64,000 bases of DNA from Siphonodentalium dalli (GCA_032622095.1 CP136068.1:161591465-161655464), one strand, 5' to 3'; shown: positions 22,341-41,348, counted from the first letter of the stretch. Numbers and translations are program-made. The notes: generated by a model from the letters alone, not told the origin.

Positions 22341-22881
22341 CGGAAAGTAAATTACTATTTTTAATTGATTGGTGTTATTTATTATACGAACTGAGTTGCA
22401 TATTTATTCTATTCATCTCATATCCCTGCAGGAGAATTTTCCTGATAACATTTGAGAACATTTATTTTATATATTTAAAATGTTGTCAACCGTCTCTTTA
22501 TGATACCATCTCCCACTTAATCGGTTCTGGTGCCTTATTGTACGTTCAGATTGAACCTAAATATTCGCAAAGGTTCATATTGGACTTGATTCTGGTGAAC
22601 TGAATTCCGAATGGCGCGGGCCACAGTGGAAACACACTACCGCGGTCGATATGCCTGTATATAGAACATATTGCTCAAATAGTGTCATATTGGGCTTATT
22701 CTGTATCGTTTTAAATACGTTCATATTGAGTTTATGATCCAGGAATACAGGGGTCGAAGCAAATCAGATCTGCAGTTTTGGTCCCTCAATAATTAATTCA
22801 CTTCTCAAGTAGGGTACGTTCATGAACTGGCAAGTTTGCACGGCATTTTTGCAGGCATCATCTCATTGAAACCCCTGTTAA

Positions 22882-23274
22882 CCCTTTACCCAACAGAAGG
22901 GCCCTGTGCCAATGCATTCTCGTATATATGCGAGTCGACCATAGGTCGCCTCGCATATATAAGAGAATGCATTGGCTTAACACATTAAAAATTATAAAAT
23001 TGTTAAAGAATGTAAGAAAAAATGGTAAAAAGTGTTAAAAAAAGATTTTTTTTAGGCCAATGCATTCTCTTATATATGCGAGGCGACCTATGGTCGACTC
23101 GCATATATAAGAGAATGCATTGGCACAGGGCATAACTGTAACCATCACAATGTGGTCAATGAGCCGGTTCCCAATGATATCCATATTTGTATGGTTCTAT
23201 TGAGACAGACCGAAGATATTTTAGGCTGTTGAATCTTTATTTGGCCGGTTTTGGCCGGTTTGTTGGGTAAAGGG
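22882..23274 (+). mobile_element. piggyBac-type MITE, family A copy 2
   Basis: The best preserved family A copy: 393 bp, bounded by TTAA at 22878-22881 and 23275-23278, with ends CCCTTTACCCAACA and TGTTGGGTAAAGGG. Palindromes lie at 22908-22976 and 23056-23124. The right end adjoins MITE G copy 3, so one may have inserted beside or into the other. It lies about 1.5 kb upstream of the actin promoter. Confidence 0.9.
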
Positions 23275-23278
23275 TTAA

Positions 23279-23640
23279 CATAATATAAACGGCAACATGC
23301 ATATAAAATGCATATTTACCAAAGTTAACGACATGAACAGTAAACGTTGGGTAGTTCCACATGTAACGGCGCTACGAGCACATTGTCTTAAAATACGTGT
23401 ATGATTGATTATTCCGAGATAATTACATGCTATTTACGGGGAAATATAGAGAGCATGGATACTATAGTGGAACTACATAGTTGTTAATTCCCATGTAGTT
23501 AGCTGTGGTACAGATGCATTTTATAAGGGTTTGGCTTTAGGTTTCTGACAAAATGTAGCTTAATCTCTTTACCAAAATGCCCACAAAATGCCTGGCAAAG
23601 TTACAGGTTTATGAAGGTAATCTAGCTTATATATGCCCAC
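23279..23640 (+). mobile_element. MITE family G, copy 3
   Basis: Starts ATAATATAAACGGCAACATG and continues CATATAAAATGCAT, GTAGTTCCACATGTAACG and, inverted, GTGGAACTACATAG. Its left edge is the TTAA duplication of the adjacent family A MITE. Confidence 0.55.
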
Positions 23641-24560
23641 TCCGATTGCAAAAATCAACGGGATCATCTTTCCAAAAAACAAATCTTCAAATTATAATTT
23701 ATTTTTCATTTCAATATTTATTTTCATATTGTCATGTTTTTTGATAATGTAAATATACAGATTCATGACTTTATAACGTGTGTATAGGTCTAAATTAAAA
23801 CACCGAAACACCATGCAGTTGCCTCCTTATAATTTCATACCCCCTCACCACAGCCTCACTAAACAAGTGCTCTGTGAATTATATACTGTATAGGTAAATA
23901 TACCTTTTATTGGTTTTAATTTGTTGCCTGCAATGTGTTTTAATAGCCCAATATATTTTGTATTATCCAGCTGTATTATCCTTAATTGTTATCCTGGAGC
24001 TCAAGCGCGTTTAAAGCTGGATTCAGAATTGCAGTGAAGGGGTGGTCTCCTACATATGGTTGAGCATTAAACTATCTATCTATCTTTATATCTGTCTATA
24101 CGATATTATCAAAAATACATCAAACAACCGGTGCTTCTATGAGTTGTATGATTGAACATGAGCGTTCCAGCCACCGACTTGTCTCGAGACAGCCACAGCA
24201 CCTCGTGGTTAAGATGCTAATATCAATGCAAGACGTTCTTTAAATAGTCAGAAAGTAAATTAAGCAATCTTGTCTGGGCGCCGTATACTAAAATGCACAT
24301 AGAATCGAGGCCGAAAACCCCCGGCTATGAATAGACTGGAATATTTATAGACGCTGATTGATTCGAACCCACATGCTCGTGTTTATAGAGGGCGCTGCTA
24401 ACCAAAACATGGCTGTCAGGAACTCCATCTTTGGTTAGGCTTCTAAAGAAGCGCGAAATAATAAAATCGATTAAACGACTCCAAAATCACCACACGAATG
24501 TCGTAATACCTACATGTGTTACTAAAACGAAATCTCCATAATAAACATCCAGGCCCCGAC
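23641..24560. other. Upstream flank of actin; possible retroposon tail near 23930-24085
   Basis: GAGCATTAAACTATCTATCT followed by ATCTTTATATCTG looks like the simple-repeat tail of a LINE or SINE. Further right lies the partner of the 20.4-kb repeat (24165-24260). CCATCTTTGG at 24425-24434 is one base off a CArG box. No gene on either strand. Confidence 0.4.
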
Positions 24561-24664
24561 CCCGCGGGGAGTAAATAAACCACACGCGCGCTGTTGCCAC
24601 ATTGCTCCGCTCGCTACTGTACTCCATGATGCCGACTTATCGCGTGTAGAATGGTAGGTCGCTG

Positions 24665-24674
24665 CCTTATATGG
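24665..24674 (+). promoter_or_regulatory. Promoter CArG box (SRF site)
   Basis: CCTTATATGG is an exact match to CC(A/T)6GG, the serum response factor binding site that drives actin genes in animals. It lies 156 bases before the start codon and about 50 bases before the TATA-like sequence, a normal promoter-proximal position. Five more matches lie in intron 1. Confidence 0.75.
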
Positions 24675-24723
24675 AAAGCAGTTCCCGCGATCACCGCGAT
24701 TTTCTCAGAAACGGCTGAGATAG

Positions 24724-24731
24724 AATAAAAG
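24724..24731 (+). promoter_or_regulatory. TATA-like element of the actin promoter
   Basis: AATAAAAG sits about 105 bases upstream of the ATG and 50 downstream of the CArG box. If functional it would place the transcription start near 24750-24760, giving a 5' UTR of about 75 bases continuous with exon 1. Alternatively CTTCCTCCACCAG at about 24747-24759 could be a splice acceptor after an upstream non-coding exon. Confidence 0.4.
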
Positions 24732-24805
24732 AGAAAGCAAAGAGGCTTCCTCCACCAGTTTCTCGTCGGCCAAGAAGGTAGCAACCCATACCACACAGTT
24801 CTTAG

Positions 24806-31453
<6,648 letters not shown>

Positions 31454-31935
31454 GCGCGAAGCGTTCTCTTCTACGCCCGCACTACATCCTCCACGAGCGG
31501 CGAACTATTTGTGGTGCTCCTTGTCTGTTTGTGTGCGTCTATGAACTCATGAACTATACAATCCATACCAACACCTGTGTTTATAAACATTTAAATCAAA
31601 GAATTCTTCTCATTATCGGAGTCGGACACTCTAAAACATCTAAGACATTATAATTTCGAAAAGATTAGTGCACAAAAGAGGGGAAACAACTCCGGAGCTA
31701 CTGCAGTGATTGTTAATCCTTTGTATACACGAATCATCAACCTTTCGTATGGGAATCAAAAAACACTATCAATGTTATTTTGTTTACCATTTTATTTATT
31801 GAGAACTATTTGTTTACTATCACGTGATGATACCAGTATTGTGGTATGTCTGAAACAAATCCTATACAATGTAGAAATATGAAATAAGTCCGGCTTAATA
31901 AAAATAGTTCGAAATAAATTTATTTTTTATTTATA
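31454..31935 (+). other. Actin 3' UTR
   Basis: About 450-480 bases between the stop and the polyadenylation signals, A+T-rich and without repeats shared with the rest of the window. Confidence 0.7.
31897..31918 (+). terminator. Actin polyadenylation signals
   Basis: Two AATAAA hexamers, at 31897-31902 and 31913-31918, followed by a T-rich stretch (TTTATTTTTTATTTAT). Cleavage is expected some 10-30 bases downstream. Confidence 0.65.
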
Positions 31936-31939
31936 AATT

Positions 31940-32530
31940 TTATCTATTCTTATCCTTTGATTATTTCTTTAAGTATTAATAATTCCTATTTGCGCTTAGG
32001 CAGCTGCTGTTAAGGTTTATGGATACTCAACTTAGTATACATACAACTACATATGTATACCTTACAAATTGTGGCAACTGAAAAATATTCTCTACAGCAC
32101 TTGATTTAGAGACTATTATAATAATTATCACTCAATTATATTTTCTAATAATAACTTAATTGTACTTGCTGTATTAGCAAACTTTCCTTCGAACATACAC
32201 AACTTTAATAATTTCTTTCAAATGTTTTCAACTGAAGACACATTAATTACCTTGAAGGGAGGAAACTATAAACTTGAGGACGCATATTTGTTACTAGAAT
32301 TTTCATTTTTGTGGATTGTTTACTGAAGTTGAGTATCGATAATCTTTAGTGAATTTCTGTCAGCGAAGAAATCATGACCATCAGCAATTTATAATCCGCC
32401 CAACCATGTAATATTCTGATGCAATATCTCTGTTATCTGACCTAATAGATACCACCATCAACGCGTTTTCTGATTCAATCGACACACAAATATACGCGTT
32501 TTCTGATCGTTTACCTTTTCATAGCTGATT
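31940..32530. other. No recognisable feature
   Basis: A+T-rich sequence downstream of actin with no supported gene or repeat. Confidence 0.45.
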
Positions 32531-32534
32531 CATG

Positions 32535-32890
32535 CTAATAATTGATTCTTTTTACCAAAGATTATTTCTCACTAATGTTTTACTGCAATTTTGTAGTGAA
32601 GCAAACATTAGCACAATTTATGCAATGCTTTCCTCCCAAACCTTTTGATATCCTTTCCATAGCTGATTCAAGCTATTGTGGATTAATGACTAGATTTGAC
32701 ATTAATTAAAAGATTTTCAACTTTAACTTTACATTCGACTTCCGTGATCAAATCTGGATTAAAATAATTGAAACTTTTTATCAAGGATTACTTATCAATA
32801 ATGTTTGACTTCCATTTGATAGTGAATCAAACATTAACACACTTTCTACAATGCTTTCCTCCCAACCCTTCGGATATAACAGATCTTGCA
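32535..32890 (+). repeat. Diverged tandem duplication, about 240-bp period
   Basis: TTTTTACCAAAGATTA, CACTAATGTTTTACT, TAGTGAAGCAAACATTAGCA and CAATGCTTTCCTCCCAA in the left copy match TTTTTATCAAGGATTA, CAATAATGTTTGACT, TAGTGAATCAAACATTAACA and CAATGCTTTCCTCCCAA in the right copy. Confidence 0.75.
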
Positions 32891-33639
32891 TCAAAATTTA
32901 GCATGAGCGCCCCAGTTAGAATCCGGCACAGTTGCACTGGAATCACGACTTTAACTATGTGAAGATGGTTTCCCTTCACATTGCCCAGTGTCAATTGTCT
33001 GCGGAAGTGACTCATTAACCCAGTCAAAACTTATCCTTGAATTAGGAGGGCCAGGGCCGTAATGGCAGGTGTTTAGGGAATTGGGTGACATTCATATGAT
33101 ATGGGAACTAATTCAGTTGCCCTTTTACACAACACTTACATAAGCTTAAAATAAATTCTTACTATTTGGGCGCTAGTTACAACATTTGGAAATTATGACC
33201 ATTCCACAAATAACTTATTGGCTCTTTTTAAATTATGCAACAACAATAACATGGAACCCAAACTCAGACTATTTAGTTAGAAGTTGAATAATCTTTACCT
33301 AAAATTCAATTGAGCTAAAATTTAGTTATTTTTCTTGATGGTGTAACATTTAGAAACCGGATAAAATATGATTCAGACTTATTATTTGACACACCGGAAT
33401 GTTACTAGGGATGATATAAATCTATCTTTAACCCTTGTCGGATTAAACCATCATTGATGAGTAGTTATCCCTTAGGAACTATTTAGTTTGAAGTTGAATA
33501 ATCTTTACATAGAATCAAGTTGATTTAAAACTTTAACATTTCTAAACTGGATAAAATATGATTCAAACTTATTATTTGATACACCGGAATTTCCTCAGGA
33601 AACATCTAAGAAAATTTTCTTTGTAAATTCAGCCAAGAT

Positions 33640-33889
33640 AAGAGCATGACTGGAGCTTCCTGAAATTTCGCGAACACCCTGTGCCAATGCATTCTCTTAT
33701 ATATGCGAGTCTCCCACATATAACATAATACATTGGCCTAACAAGATTTACCTTGTAAGCCAATGCATTATATTATATATGGGAGACTCCCTATACATAT
33801 GGCCCATTGTGGGAGACTTTCATATTTAAGAGAATGCACTGGCACAGGATCTTTAATGCTGCACCAGGGTATCTCCCGTCATGAAAGTA
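33640..33889 (+). mobile_element. TTAA-type MITE, family B (array copy 1)
   Basis: The left end is decayed (CATGACTGGAGCTTCCTGAA). A hairpin starting GCCAATGCATTCTCTTATAT follows, then CAAGATTTACCTTGTAAGCC, a second degenerate hairpin, and the right end CCCGTCATGAAAGTA before TTAA (33890-33893). Confidence 0.7.
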
Positions 33890-34369
33890 TTAACCCAGCC
33901 ACAACTTAGCCTTGAATTATAGGTGGACGAGGGTCGTGATGACAGGGGTGCGGGATTTGGGTGACCCAGACATACTGACAGACATACTGACATATAGACA
34001 TGCATATGGGAACTGAACTTATTCAGTTTATGTCCTTTTTCACAACACTTACATAAGCTTAACGTGAATCCTCACTTCTTGGGTTCCAGCTGAAACATTA
34101 GTAAACAATGACCATACCACTAATTACTCATTTGTCCTTTTAAAATAATTATGCAACAACAATAATATGGAGCCCAAACTCAGTCTATTTAGTTTGAAGT
34201 TGAATAATCTTTACCTAGAATCAAGTTGAGCTAACACTTAGTTATTTCTCTTAATGGTATAACATTTCTAAACTGGATAAATTATGATTTAGACTTATAC
34301 TAAGTTATACACCGGAATTTATAGAGGAAACATTGAAGTAAATTCAGCCAAGACGAAAGCATATATCAT

Positions 34370-34458
34370 TAACCCTTCCATGACTGGAGCGTTCGCGAAA
34401 ACCCTGTGCCAAATTTGCCAATGCATTCTCTTATATATGCGAGTCTCCCATAGCATAA
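34370..34458 (+). mobile_element. MITE family B, left fragment
   Basis: TTAACCCTTCCATGACTGGA then GCGAAAACCCTGTGCC and the left arm of the hairpin, cut at GAGTCTCCCATAGC and joined directly to array sequence. The same junction occurs near 35467-35545, so the truncated form was amplified with the array. Confidence 0.65.
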
Positions 34459-34782
34459 GGTAGATTCTCACTTATTGGGTGCCAGTTACATCATTCGGAA
34501 ACTATAACCATACCACTATTAAATAACACATTTGCCCTTTTAAAATACTTATGCAAGAACATGGAACTCAAAATCTGATTACTTAGTTTGAAGTTGAATA
34601 ATCTTTACCTGGAATCAAGTTGAGCTACACTTAGTTATTTCTCTTTACCTAGAATCAAGTTGATTTAAAACAATTCTAAACTGGATAAAATATTATTCAG
34701 ATTTATAAACCTGAATTTGTACACAAAACATCGAAGTAAAATATTCTTTAAATTCAGCTAAGATGAGAGCATGTATCTTTAA

Positions 34783-35034
34783 CCCTTTCATGCAGGAGCT
34801 TCCCAGAAATTTTGCGAACACCCTGTGCCAATCCATTCTCTTATATATTCGAGTTTCCCATGGGGATCCTCGCATATATAAGAGAATACATTGGCCTAAC
34901 AAGATTTATCTTGTAAGCCAAAGCATTATATTATTATATGATATGCTCCAATTATGGGAGACTTACATATTTAGGAGAATGCACTGGCACGTGATTTTTA
35001 ATGCTGCATCAGAGTATCTCCCGTCATGAATGTA
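34783..35034 (+). mobile_element. TTAA-type MITE, family B (array copy 2, both ends)
   Basis: Bounded by TTAA at 34779-34782 and 35035-35038. It starts CCCTTTCATGCAGGAGC and ends GTCATGAATGTA, with the left hairpin starting GCCAATCCATTCTCTTATAT. This is the clearest view of both family B ends. Frames here on both strands are hairpin read-through. Confidence 0.75.
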
Positions 35035-35466
35035 TTAACCCAGCAATAACTTAGTCTTGACTTAGGAGGGCCAAGGTCATGACGACATGGGTTGGGGGAC
35101 TTGGGTGACCCAGACAAAGACGTTCATATGGGAACTAATTCAGTTATTGCCCTTTTTCACAACACTTACATTCTCTCCTCTTTGGTTCCAATTACAACAT
35201 TTGTAAATTATAAGCATACCACTAATAACTTATTTGCCCTTTAATTGTGCAATAATATGGAGCCCAAACTCAGACTATTTAGATTGAAGTTGAATAATCT
35301 TTACCTAGAATCAAGTTGAGCTAATACTTAGTTATTTCTCTTGATGATGTAACGTTTCCAAACCGGATAAAATATGATTCAGATTTATTATTTTATACAC
35401 CAGAATTTATAGCGGGAACATCGAAGTAAATTGTCTTTGTAAATTCAGCCAAGATGATAGCATATA

Positions 35467-35545
35467 CCATCCATGACTGGAGCGTTCGCGAAAACCCTGT
35501 GCCAAATTTCCAATACATTCTCTTATATATGCGAGTCACCCATAG
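35467..35545 (+). mobile_element. MITE family B, left fragment (second)
   Basis: Same truncation at GAGTCACCCATAGCATAAG as the 34370 fragment. Confidence 0.6.
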
Positions 35546-35811
35546 CATAAGTTAGATTCTCACTTAATGTGTGCCATGCAGTTACATCATTCGGAAACTA
35601 TGGCCATACCACTATTAACTCACTCATTTGCAATAACAGGGAACGCAAACTCCATATTTATATTGAAATTGAATACCAAGAATCAAGTTGATTTAAAACT
35701 TTAATATTTCTAAACTGGATAACATATATGATTTAGACTTGACACACCGGAATTTATACAGCAAACATCGAACTAAATTATCTTTGTAAATTCAACCAAG
35801 ATGAAACAATC

Positions 35812-36064
35812 TGACTGGAGCTTCCGGAAATTTTCGCGAAAAGATTGTGCCAATGCATTCTCTTATACATGTATATGCAATTATCTAATAGGACCCTCGC
35901 ATATATATATATAAGAGCATACATTGGCCCAACAAGATTTACCTTGTAAGCCAGTGCATTTTATTATATATGCGAGGTTACTTATATATGTGGGAGACTT
36001 GCATATTTAAGAGAATGCATTGGCACATGATATGTAATGCTGCACCAGGGTATCTCCCGTCATT
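35812..36064 (+). mobile_element. MITE family B (array copy 3)
   Basis: CTGACTGGAGCTTCCGGAAA at the left, a hairpin with an expanded ATATATAT, and a right end reduced to CCCGTCATTAA. Confidence 0.65.
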
Positions 36065-36723
36065 AACCAAGCAATAACTTAGCCTTGAATTAGAAGGCCA
36101 GGGTCGTGACGACAGGGGTTGAGGGACTTGGGTGACCCAGACATATACGTTCATATGGGAACTAATTTAGTTATTGCTCTTTATCACAACACTTACATCA
36201 GCTTAACGTAGATTCTCTCTTCTTGGGTTCCAGTTGCAACATTAGTAAACTATGACCACACCACTAATAACTTATTGGCCCTTTTAAAATAATTATGCAG
36301 TAACATGGAACCATTATATTTTAATGCCTGACCATGTTCACAAGTTAATTACAACACATACGGTCGATTCTCACTGTCTTCTCAGATGCCAGTTACAGCT
36401 ATTAAACCATTTGGAAGCTATGACCATGAACTAATAACTTGTTTGCCCTTTTAAAATAATTATGCAGTAACATGGGACCATTATATTTTAATGCCTGACC
36501 ATGTTCACAAGTTAATTACAACACATACGATCGTTTCTCACTTCTCAGATGCCAGTTACAGCTATTAAACCATTTGGAAGCTATGACCATGAACTAATAA
36601 CTTGTTTGCCCTTTTAAAATAACTATGCAATAACAATAACATGGAACTCAAACTCAGACCATTTAGTTTGAAGCTGAATATTATTTACCTAGAATCAAGT
36701 TGAGCTAAAACTTAGTAATTTTT

Positions 36724-37600
36724 AGCTCACCTGAGACGAAGTCTCCGGTGGAGCTATAGTCATCACTCATCGTCCGTCGTCCGTCCGTGCGTGCGTCCGT
36801 CCGTCTGTCCGTCCGTCAACTTTTTTAAAAACATCTTCTCCTCTGAAACCATCATACCGAATTGGTTCATATTTGGTGTGAATGTTCCCTATGTGACTCT
36901 CATTCAGATTTGTTCAAATGAAGTCACTGGGTCAAATAGTTGCGAAGCCAGGGCCATAACTCTATTCCTCCATAGTAATTCTTACAACGACTTCTTGTTC
37001 AGAACCATTGGGCCGATTTAGCTAATATTTGGTATGGAGGGTCCTTGGGTGACTGGTGTTCAGATTTGATCAAATGAGGTCACCCGGTCAATTAGTTGAG
37101 AAACCAGGGCCATAACTCATAGTAATTCTTACAATGACTTCTTCTAAAAACATATTTGGCCGATGTAGCTTATATTTGGTACAGAGAGACCTTGGGTGAC
37201 TGGGAATCAGATTTGTTCAAATTGGGTCACTGGGTCAATTAAGGGCAGAGCCAGGGACATAACTCTAAAAACCAAAAAATTACATTTTTGCATTTTGATC
37301 ATATTTGGTGTGGATGTTCCCTATGTAACTGTCATTCAGATTTGTTCAAATGAGGTCACTGTGTCAAACAGTTGCGAAACCAGGGCCATAACTATATTCC
37401 TCCTTGGTAATTCTTATAACGACTTCTTGTCAAGAACCATTATCCCGATTTAGTTTATATTTGGTATGTGGGGTCATTGAATGACTGGGGTTCAGATTTG
37501 TTCAAATGGGGTCACTGGGTCAAATAGGGGTGGAGCCAGGGCCATAATTCCCCCAAAAATAATAAAAAATTCAGGAACTCCTTGATCAATTTAACATACA
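36724..37600 (+). repeat. AGCTCACC-type dispersed repeat, forward copy
   Basis: Begins with a hairpin (36724-36755; AGCTCACCTGAGAC against GTCTCCGGTGGAGCT), then a (GTCC)n tract. About five diverged units of 130-160 bp follow, each with CAGATTTGTTCAAATGAGGT, CACTGGGTCAAATAGTTG, GCCAGGGCCATAACTC and CCGATTTAGCTAATATTTGG. It has no ORF of note. I recall this hairpin-plus-GTCC pattern as very common in bivalve genomes, but that is memory, not a search. Inverted copies end at 57700 and 63512; an end-less copy is at 44345-44870. Confidence 0.8.
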
Positions 37601-38090
37601 AAAAACAATTATCACCCCCACATGACCCAGAACCCCACCCTGCCCCCAACCAACAGCATTCCACCCTATCTCACCTCCTAACTCACAGGTAAATAAAGTA
37701 TTTTTTATTTAAATAAATTAAAAAACATTTAATTAAAATTTTGAAGAACTTGTGACATTACATCTTCGGGGGGGGGGGTAGAGTAGGTACCTCTGAAATC
37801 AGGGGTTTGGGAGAAAAGATGAACAGACAGATGTACAGAAATGTTCAGTAAATTCCTTTTAATACTAGTATCTGTGCATTCCCATTACAAGGCAACTCTG
37901 CTCTGAACTGACAGACATGACGCATGGCAGGGCAGATAGAGAGATAAGAGAACTTCTGTAGCTATAGGCAGAGTCCCCAGGGAGTGTATTCATGTCATTC
38001 ATAATTTAAATGAGATTAATGGTGTTATCAATGAAGCACCCTTGTTGTTTACATTATCACTCAGTGGTTATTAAAATCAGATTAATTTCA
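37600..38090. other. No gene; C-rich stretch and poly-G tract
   Basis: Contains runs of CCCCACCC type, an A/T-rich stretch and ten G near 37770. Nothing else recognised. Confidence 0.4.
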
Positions 38091-38099
38091 TTTTCTCCA

Positions 38100-39169
38100 A
38101 GAGTGTCTGGCATTTGTAGAATGAGGTTCCCAGAGGGTGAATTCATGTTGCTCCACACAGCAGGCTAGCATAACCAAATACACCCTCTGATAACTTTATT
38201 CTGCTTAGGCCTCATCTTCTGGGAAGTATCTAGAGTCTCAAGATCTCATTCTGCTTAGGCATCATCTTCTGGGAAGTATCTATAGTATCAAATTTACATT
38301 GTTGTTAGTTAAATTTCCCTTCTAGGAAGTTTCTGTATCCCTTAATTTGCAGAAGATAAAATTCATGATTGTGGTGCCCAATGGGTGCACATCACCAATT
38401 TCAACTGGGGAACTTCAATCTTATTCTAGGTCTTCCATAGCAGTTGAGGGCCTTATCAGAATGAGGTCCCCAGAGGGTGAATTTAGTGATACTAGCCCGC
38501 TGTGCAGGATAGCGTCACTAAATTCACCCTCTGGGGACCTCATTCTGCAAATAACAGACAGACTATCTCAAGGCTTGATTGTATAATACAGTGTGTTGCT
38601 TGAGGCCAGACATGCACAATGTAGGAACAGACATGCTTTTAGTGATGCTATCCCACACAGCGGGCTAGCATCAACAAATTCACCATTTGGAGACCTCATT
38701 CTGCTTAGGCCTCATCTTCTGGGAAGTGTCTATAGTATCAAATTTACATTGTTGTTAGTTAAATTTCCCTTCTAGGAAGTTTCTATATTCCCTAATTTGC
38801 AGAAGATAAAATTCACAATTGAGGGGCCCAATGGGTGAACATCACCAACTTCAACTGGGGAAATTCAATTTTATTCTAGGTCTTCCATAGCAGTTGAGGG
38901 CCTTATCAGAATGAGGTCCACAGAGGGTGAATTTAGCGTCACTAAATTCACCCTCTGGGGACCTCATTCTGCAAATGACAGACACACTATCACACTATTT
39001 CAAGGCTTGTTGTATAATACATTGTGTTGCTTGAGGCCAGGCATGCACAATGTAGGAACAGACACGCCTTTTGTGATGCTATCCCGCACAACAGGCTAGC
39101 ATCACCAAATTCACCCTCTGGCGACCTCATTCTGCTTAGGCCTCATCTTCTGGGAAGTATCTATAGTAT
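38100..39169 (+). repeat. About 450-bp tandem repeat carrying palindromes
   Basis: Two full units and partial ones share CTGCTTAGGCCTCATCTTCT, GGGAAGTATCTATAGTATCA, AATTTACATTGTTGTTAG, CCTTCTAGGAAGTTTCT and CCCAATGGGTG, then a palindrome and TTGTATAATACA, GAGGCCAGACATGCACAATG. The last unit is broken by the 5-kb foldback element; its remainder resumes at 44211-44345. Short frames here are repeats. Confidence 0.85.
38457..38547. repeat. Perfect 33-bp inverted repeat
   Basis: CAGAATGAGGTCCCCAGAGG and 13 more bases are exactly matched in reverse complement at 38515-38547 around a 25-base loop. A shorter-loop version with one mismatch lies at 38907-38971. Confidence 0.95.
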
Positions 39170-40775
39170 TAGTCCGGTCGCCAAAACCCCCGAAATTCAC
39201 GGATGCGTGTTTTGGCGTATAAAGTTTTTTTCTCTGCGGATTTTGTTAATTCAGTCATCCGACATCAATATTTTATCGGCTGGCCATCTGTCAGCCTTGT
39301 GCAATTTTTTTTATAGCGACCTAAAAAGTATACCCCCCCCCCCCCCCAATTTTTTCCCAGACGTGAAACCAGTTACTTGGAATTTGTTGCAAATTCACAT
39401 GACTAATCTGGAAAATGTATATAGTTTCATTAAGCTAAGACATAATGACACTATTTCGTGCCAAAATTGAAACTCACCATCCAAGATGGCTACCAAAATG
39501 GCCACCGGAAGTTAAAATATGACATTTTTTCACAAATATCTTCTAGATCAGTTCATGCTGTTTGGAACTGGTTGAGTAATATGACTTTATTTTGTATTTT
39601 GTATATTAACTGATCATTGGATCAATTAAATATGCAATTATTGGGGTCCTACCCGCTTGTGATCCCTCAAAAATTCGATTTTACAGAACACGGTATAAAA
39701 TTTCACAAAAAATCACAACTCGGATTCTAGTCATATTTCAACAAGAAATGAACAGAAGGTTGCAATCAAGTAAGGCATACTATTACCTATGAATATTCCA
39801 ACTAAGTGAAACCAAAATTCTTACTTTGGCTCAAAATGGCTGCCAAAATGGCCGCCAAAATATGGAAAATGGTAAATATTGCCCTAGGGTGTCCTGCAAT
39901 CGCTTACAAGTTGTGGTTGATGTACAAAATTGGCTATTATGCCTTCTATACATTGAATACTAACATGTCTGCTGCATCATGGTTAATTGTTATTGTTGTC
40001 ATCACTGACATCACCAAAAACATTGGACTTTTCTCACAAAAACTTGACATAAATATCGGCAAAAATAAACTTTTCGGGTTTGGACAATTTTTTCTAGTAA
40101 TATTGTAACTATCTTTGAATTGAAAGGTGTGTATTGTATTGGTCTATCTTAAATGTGTCACACTACGGTGTTTATAGAACAAATTGCTCAAGATGGCTTC
40201 CAAAATGGCAACCAAATTGGTAATAAGTTATTTTTTTACATATATCATTATAACATTATATATATATAATTATTTTCTGCGTTATCCGAAAATGTAGCAA
40301 ATTGTGACCCATTTGGTTATTATATGTGTTAGTTAATTAACTGACAATTAAATGTTCTATTATGGCTGTACCAGTTCCGGGTGGGGCATGACAAATTCAT
40401 TTTAAATTATGGAATTTTGCGGAGAACTTCTTTTGTGATTCTGACCATATTATTGGAAGGAAATGGGCAGAACTTTGAGACGGAACTGAGATGAACCATA
40501 ATATGTGACTCTTCTGGTCCATTATGATAACAAAATATCAACTGGATACAGGATGGATGCCAATATGGTAGCCAGGGAGTTACTCTATGATCATAGGTGA
40601 GGTGAATAGGTATACATGGAGTTAGTGTATGTCATGAATGATGTGAATATGCATACAATGAGTGACTATATGGCTATGAGTGTGTTGTCCATAGTGAGAT
40701 GTATAGGTATACAGGGAGAGGTCATGGTCAGGTGTGTCGTGAATCGGTATGAATGGAGTTGACTGTATGGTGTAC

Positions 40776-41135
40776 CCCGCTCGACAAAACAAGTGTCCAT
40801 TGGCACCGCGGTGTATTTGCCGTTCGGCCGCGGTGTCAGCGTTTGTAACTGCGGTTGAGCATTGCGGCCGAAAGCAAGTACACTAAAGCCGAACGGCAAG
40901 TACACCATGGCCGAAAGGCAACTACAACGCGGCCGAATGGCATGTGCACCGTGGTTAGATTTCTGATTTGTATCATCTTTTTTCAGTTTAATGAACGTAC
41001 ACCGCAGCAACTACACCATGGCCGAATGGCAAGTACACTGCGGCCCAACTGTAGTTAGCCGGTGGAGCCGCAGTGTTGTTGCATTTCGCCGCGGTGGCAA
41101 CGCTAACCGCACCGCGGTTAAGTGGACACTTGTTT
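40776..41135 (+). mobile_element. MITE family I, copy in left foldback arm
   Basis: About 360 bp. The left end carries ACAAAACAAGTGTCC and the right end GGACACTTGTTTGT. The interior is made of short inverted and direct copies of ACCGCGGCCGAACGGCAAGT type. The right arm of the host foldback lacks an insert at this position, so the MITE came later. Confidence 0.75.
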
Positions 41136-41348
41136 GTGTGTATACTGTACGGGTGCACCCTGTGCCTGTATGGACATTGATGCGGTGTATGGATATAGCT
41201 ACATGGTCATGGGTTGAATGTACATGTGTTTCTGTATGATCACGGATGTGGTGTGTGGATAAATAGTGAGTGATTTTATGGCTACGGGTAATGTGTATGG
41301 TATACATATTTACCTCACCATTGGCCATGTCACTCACTGTATCCCTAT

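Larger units (their letters stand above)
33050..36723 (+). repeat. Complex tandem array of 0.4-1.0-kb units with embedded MITEs
   Basis: Recurring order: ACACTTACATAAGCTTAACG, GGTTCCAGTTACAACATT, ACCACTAATAACTTATT, TATGCAACAACAATAACATG, CCAAACTCAGACTATTTAG, TAGAATCAAGTTGAGCTAA and AAACTGGATAAAATATGATT, then often a family B MITE. Units start near 33130, 34045, 34450 (short), 35150, 35540 (short), 36190, 36365 and 36535. The last two lack the MITE and repeat every 170 bp or so. Because most units carry the MITE at the same place, the MITE was probably in the founding unit. No coding frame is credible. Confidence 0.8.

Noticed and set aside
24340-24400. GGGTTCGAATCA on the minus strand, resembling a tRNA B box
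   Set aside because: The flanking bases cannot form a T-arm stem and no acceptor or anticodon arm can be drawn.
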